DNA from: CAVZTX01 sp963778375 | GTDB taxonomy: Bacteria; Chloroflexota; Ktedonobacteria; Ktedonobacterales; Ktedonobacteraceae | Length of the DNA: 64,000 nucleotides | Assembly: GCA_963778375.1 (NCBI GenBank) | Contig: CAVZTX010000018.1 | Coordinates: forward strand, 1 to 64,000 | Reading direction: 5' to 3' | In this document: piece by piece, positions 62,172-64,000 of the stretch | Position numbering within the stretch: the first letter of the stretch is position 1 | Layout: each line of letters opens with the position of its first letter | Translations under genes and position numbers: made by a program | The notes under the pieces: model-generated | Databases searched by the model: none | What the model saw: the letters and a program-made list of their open reading frames with translations, nothing else | What the model was told of the DNA's origin: nothing

Positions 62172-62672
62172 TTACTTTGCTTGTAATTCTTGCACGTACA
62201 TGACCAGATACTCCCAGGTTATACTCATCCCTTGTGGCATCCCCAGATCGACAGCCACTTTCAGAGCCGCTGCACTGCTGAACTGGACACGAGCAGTCAC
62301 TCTGGTTTTACCAGCCTCTTCCGTGAACAACATGGTGGTCAGATGCTCGGGCATCCCCTCGATAGGGTTGGCATGCTCATCGGCGAAGGTCGTAGTATAG
62401 ACCAACTTCTCCGGCGGGACGATCTCGCGATACACACTGCGCGCCCACTGATCTTGATTCTCCGGCGAACGCATGCAGTAGTGCCAGATGCCACCAGGCC
62501 GCAGGTCGATGGTGCAGACGGGAAGAGTGTACGGCTTTGGTGCCCACCAGCGCTTGAGATGCTCCGGCTGGGTGAAAACTTGAAACAGAAGCTGGCGAGG
62601 TGCGCTGAATTGCCGTTCCATCACAAGTTCCTGTTCCCCAATATGGGGACTCAGAGAGTGGAAATCAAACAT
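62172..62672 (-). CDS. SRPBCC (AHSA1-like) domain protein
   Basis: A 166-residue START-like (SRPBCC) protein of the activator-of-Hsp90-ATPase homologue type. Diagnostic are MERQFSAPRQLLFQVFTQPE, HLKRWWAPKP, DLRPGGIWHY and the final MSITWEYLVMYVQELQ. Members bind hydrophobic ligands; ones paired with ArsR regulators are common but their ligands are unknown. The ATG at 62672 follows GGAGG at 6 nt; the open frame continues 46 codons upstream over the ArsR gene and is rejected. The start overlaps the arsR-type gene by 8 bp, showing coupling. Confidence 0.9.
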   Translation of the reverse strand: MFDFHSLSPHIGEQELVMERQFSAPRQLLFQVFTQPEHLKRWWAPKPYTLPVCTIDLRPGGIWHYCMRSPENQDQWARSVYREIVPPEKLVYTTTFADEHANPIEGMPEHLTTMLFTEEAGKTRVTARVQFSSAAALKVAVDLGMPQGMSITWEYLVMYVQELQAK

Positions 62673-63015
62673 TGTTGTCCTCCATTCGGGAGCTTTTGTC
62701 TTGCTCGGTGCCCTGCAATTCCAGGAGATAGTCGTCCAGACGATTGAAGCGTTCTTCCCAAAGGCGACGAAAAGAGCGAAGCCAGGCCTCCAGCTCCTGG
62801 AATGGCTCACGCTTCAACTGATAAATCCTCCGGTTCGCTTGCGGCTGGACCTCCACGATGGCAGCCTCACTCAGCACCTTGAGGTGCTTTGACACCTGCG
62901 GTTGCTGTAACCCCAGCCGCTCGGTGATCTCACCCACTGTGAGCGGGCCATCCCGCAACAGTTCGACAATGTGTAAGCGATTTGGCTCCATCAGAGCAGT
63001 CCAGAGTGTTTTCAT
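62665..63015 (-). CDS. ArsR family transcriptional regulator
   Basis: A 116-residue ArsR winged-helix repressor: LMEPNRLHIVELLRDGPLTV, then GEITERLGLQQPQVSKHLKV and LSEAAIVEVQPQANRRIYQL. There is no ELCVCDL-type metal motif, so it is probably not a metal sensor but one of the ArsR proteins paired with SRPBCC genes. The ATG lies only 6 nt after TATACT with no ribosome-binding site, so the message is probably leaderless. A 12-bp palindrome sits in its promoter spacer, which fits autorepression. It heads the run SRPBCC, DUF1801, hydrolase, LLM oxidoreductase, MFS. Confidence 0.92.
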   Translation of the reverse strand: MKTLWTALMEPNRLHIVELLRDGPLTVGEITERLGLQQPQVSKHLKVLSEAAIVEVQPQANRRIYQLKREPFQELEAWLRSFRRLWEERFNRLDDYLLELQGTEQDKSSRMEDNNV

Positions 63016-63021
63016 ACTTCA

Positions 63022-63063
63022 AGTATACCTGAAAAGGAATATTCCTGTCAAGACATATTCCTG
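63022..63063 (-). promoter_or_regulatory. ArsR promoter with operator in the spacer
   Basis: On the minus strand, TTGACA (63046-63051), 18 bp, TATACT (63022-63027), then 6 nt to the ATG. AGGAATATTCCT (63035-63046) is a perfect palindrome inside the spacer, and ATATTCCTG (plus-strand reading) is repeated at 63039-63047 and 63055-63063. Bound repressor would block polymerase. Confidence 0.8.
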
Positions 63064-63540
63064 CTGTTGTGGGGTAGTGCTACGTAAGCTGGTGCACCGA
63101 TGAGGCTCCATTATACATGCTCGATAAAGTGTCACTGCCATAAAGTGACGAAAGCAAAGCCTGACCTCTCGCTGAAGCGGCGTACTCCCCTTTGCCTTTC
63201 GACGCCAGGTCGATTGAGTGACCTATGAAGTTATCTCCTCTCAACCTTCTGCCTCTTAAAGGCGATCTCACGGATGCCGAAATGGCGCACTACGATGCAC
63301 CATATAACTGCAGATAGTTATAGATCGCTTTCCTCTCCCACCGAGGGGACCACATTTGATGAAAATTTTCACATGCATTTCTAATAGAGATTCAATGTGC
63401 CAGTGCTATCCTTGTTCATGTCAGGAGGAAAACCTCCCAAGGAACAGAGAAACAAGGAACATGATTGAAACATACAACAGGAAGGTCACTACGGAGATGA
63501 GGATATCTCTCTCATCGTTTGTGCAAGGACAAACCATACG
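63064..63540. other. Non-coding gap
   Basis: 477 bp between the divergent ArsR promoter and the FMN-binding gene. Short open frames occur on both strands without supporting signals. A small GGAGG-AAAA-CCTCC hairpin lies near 63424-63437. I see no gene. Confidence 0.5.
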
Positions 63541-64000
63541 ATGAAAAAAATGATTGTTTCAGTGATTATTATAGGCATTTTTGTTCTCTACTGCTTTCTT
63601 CACGTGCAGGCTGCTCCTGTTGCCATTGTGCCGACAACGACGCCGACCTCGCGCGCCTCGTCGAGTTCAACGCCGACACCTACTGCGACAGCGACACCAG
63701 GTACGACACCGACACCGGGGGCGACCAGCACCTCAAGTTCGGGTTATAAGAACGGTACGTATACGGGAAACGTGGCCGATGCACAATGGGGAGTGGTGCA
63801 GATCCAGGTGATCATTAAGAACGGCAAAATCACCAGCGTGCAGTTTTTGCAGTCTCCCAACGAGCGTAATCGCTCGGTAGAGATCAATAACTACGCGGAC
63901 CCGATCCTCGTCAGTGAAGCCATCCAGGCGCAGAGCGCCAAGGTCAATATTGTGACCGGAGCCACCGATACGAGTGAAGCGTTCATCCAGTCTCTCTCGA
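63541..64000 (+). CDS. FMN-binding domain protein, cut by window end
   Basis: The first 153 codons of a gene that runs off the window. An N-terminal membrane/signal segment (MKKMIVSVIIIGIFVLYCFL) is followed by a Thr/Pro/Ser-rich linker (about 30-68), then an FMN_bind domain: YKNGTYTGNVADAQWGVVQI, then VIIKNGKITSVQFLQ and IVTGATDTSEAFIQSL, where the TGATDTS motif matches the site at which FMN is linked to Thr in exported flavoproteins. It would be a cell-surface electron-transfer domain. Usually such genes sit with ApbE flavin transferase or a ferric-reductase-like membrane protein, which would be to the right. The ATG at 63541 has only weak upstream purines. Confidence 0.85.
   Translation, partial: MKKMIVSVIIIGIFVLYCFLHVQAAPVAIVPTTTPTSRASSSSTPTPTATATPGTTPTPGATSTSSSGYKNGTYTGNVADAQWGVVQIQVIIKNGKITSVQFLQSPNERNRSVEINNYADPILVSEAIQAQSAKVNIVTGATDTSEAFIQSLS

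Noticed and set aside
63356..63544. 62-codon Cys-containing frame before the FMN-binding gene
   Set aside because: No ribosome-binding site or family; it overlaps the start of a better supported gene.
1..64000. tRNA, rRNA, CRISPR, prophage or transposase genes
   Set aside because: No cloverleaf-type TTCGA arms, regularly spaced repeats of CRISPR length, or recombinase/transposase motifs were seen.

Overview
The window most likely comes from a Ktedonobacteria-like member of the Chloroflexota. This is an inference from gene content: serine/threonine kinases fused to extracytoplasmic domains, many TPR proteins, ECF sigma/anti-sigma pairs with beta-propeller ectodomains, a Tat-exported cysteine-rich repeat protein, MoaD/MoaE, an F420/LLM-type oxidoreductase, and short dispersed repeats such as TGTCATCCTGAGCGAAGC. 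There is no rRNA or other decisive taxonomic marker. No tRNA, CRISPR array, prophage or insertion-sequence transposase was seen.

Layout. 0-14 kb: an exported Cys-rich repeat protein, an MFS transporter, a frameshifted MFS gene, a sugar isomerase/oxidoreductase pair, a TetR-ABC exporter unit with a clear operator, a membrane TPR protein, and a DUF1015/FAD-oxidoreductase pair in which both genes are frameshifted. 14-24 kb: a pseudokinase fused to a Rieske domain, an SIS-domain enzyme, an M29 aminopeptidase, an intact serine/threonine kinase with a LamG-like ectodomain, ferredoxin, zinc-ribbon proteins, a Bax-inhibitor-1 family protein and thioredoxin. 24-35 kb: a truncated GntR gene, an ArsR-type regulator with an MFS transporter, a TPR protein, a fused MNT-HEPN protein, moaD-moaE, an M32 carboxypeptidase interrupted by TGA, and leucyl aminopeptidase. 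35-41 kb: a sensor kinase with a response regulator behind a structured leader, then an ECF sigma/anti-sigma/small winged-helix operon. 41-49 kb: a methionine-cycle and salvage block (mtnA, HD protein, PfkB kinase, unknown membrane protein, ahcY, metK, map). 49-59 kb: acyl-CoA dehydrogenase, a DUF1003 protein, a second ECF sigma/anti-sigma pair, a threonine-synthase-like enzyme, DNA polymerase III delta', enoyl-CoA hydratase and a methyltransferase-like protein. 59-63 kb: a minus-strand run beginning with ArsR and SRPBCC and ending with a frameshifted MFS gene. The right edge cuts an FMN-binding lipoprotein-like or exported gene.

How the genes work together. AhcY, MetK and MtnA regenerate, make and salvage S-adenosylmethionine-linked metabolites, and Map uses the same methionine economy at protein N-termini. 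The two ECF/anti-sigma operons, the sensor kinase and the kinase-fusion proteins give an envelope-signalling theme. TetR-ABC, ArsR-MFS and ArsR-SRPBCC are local regulator-effector units.

The best candidates for something undescribed are the pseudokinase-transmembrane-Rieske fusion (14653-16569), the hairpin-rich leader that ends in a terminator-like stem 25 nt before the sensor kinase start (38008-38234), a 44-codon ORF behind a consensus promoter (31369-31607), and a nested inverted-repeat element (29433-29529). Four genes need a +1 frame change and a fifth has an in-frame TGA, so either several local genes are decaying or the assembly has residual errors.
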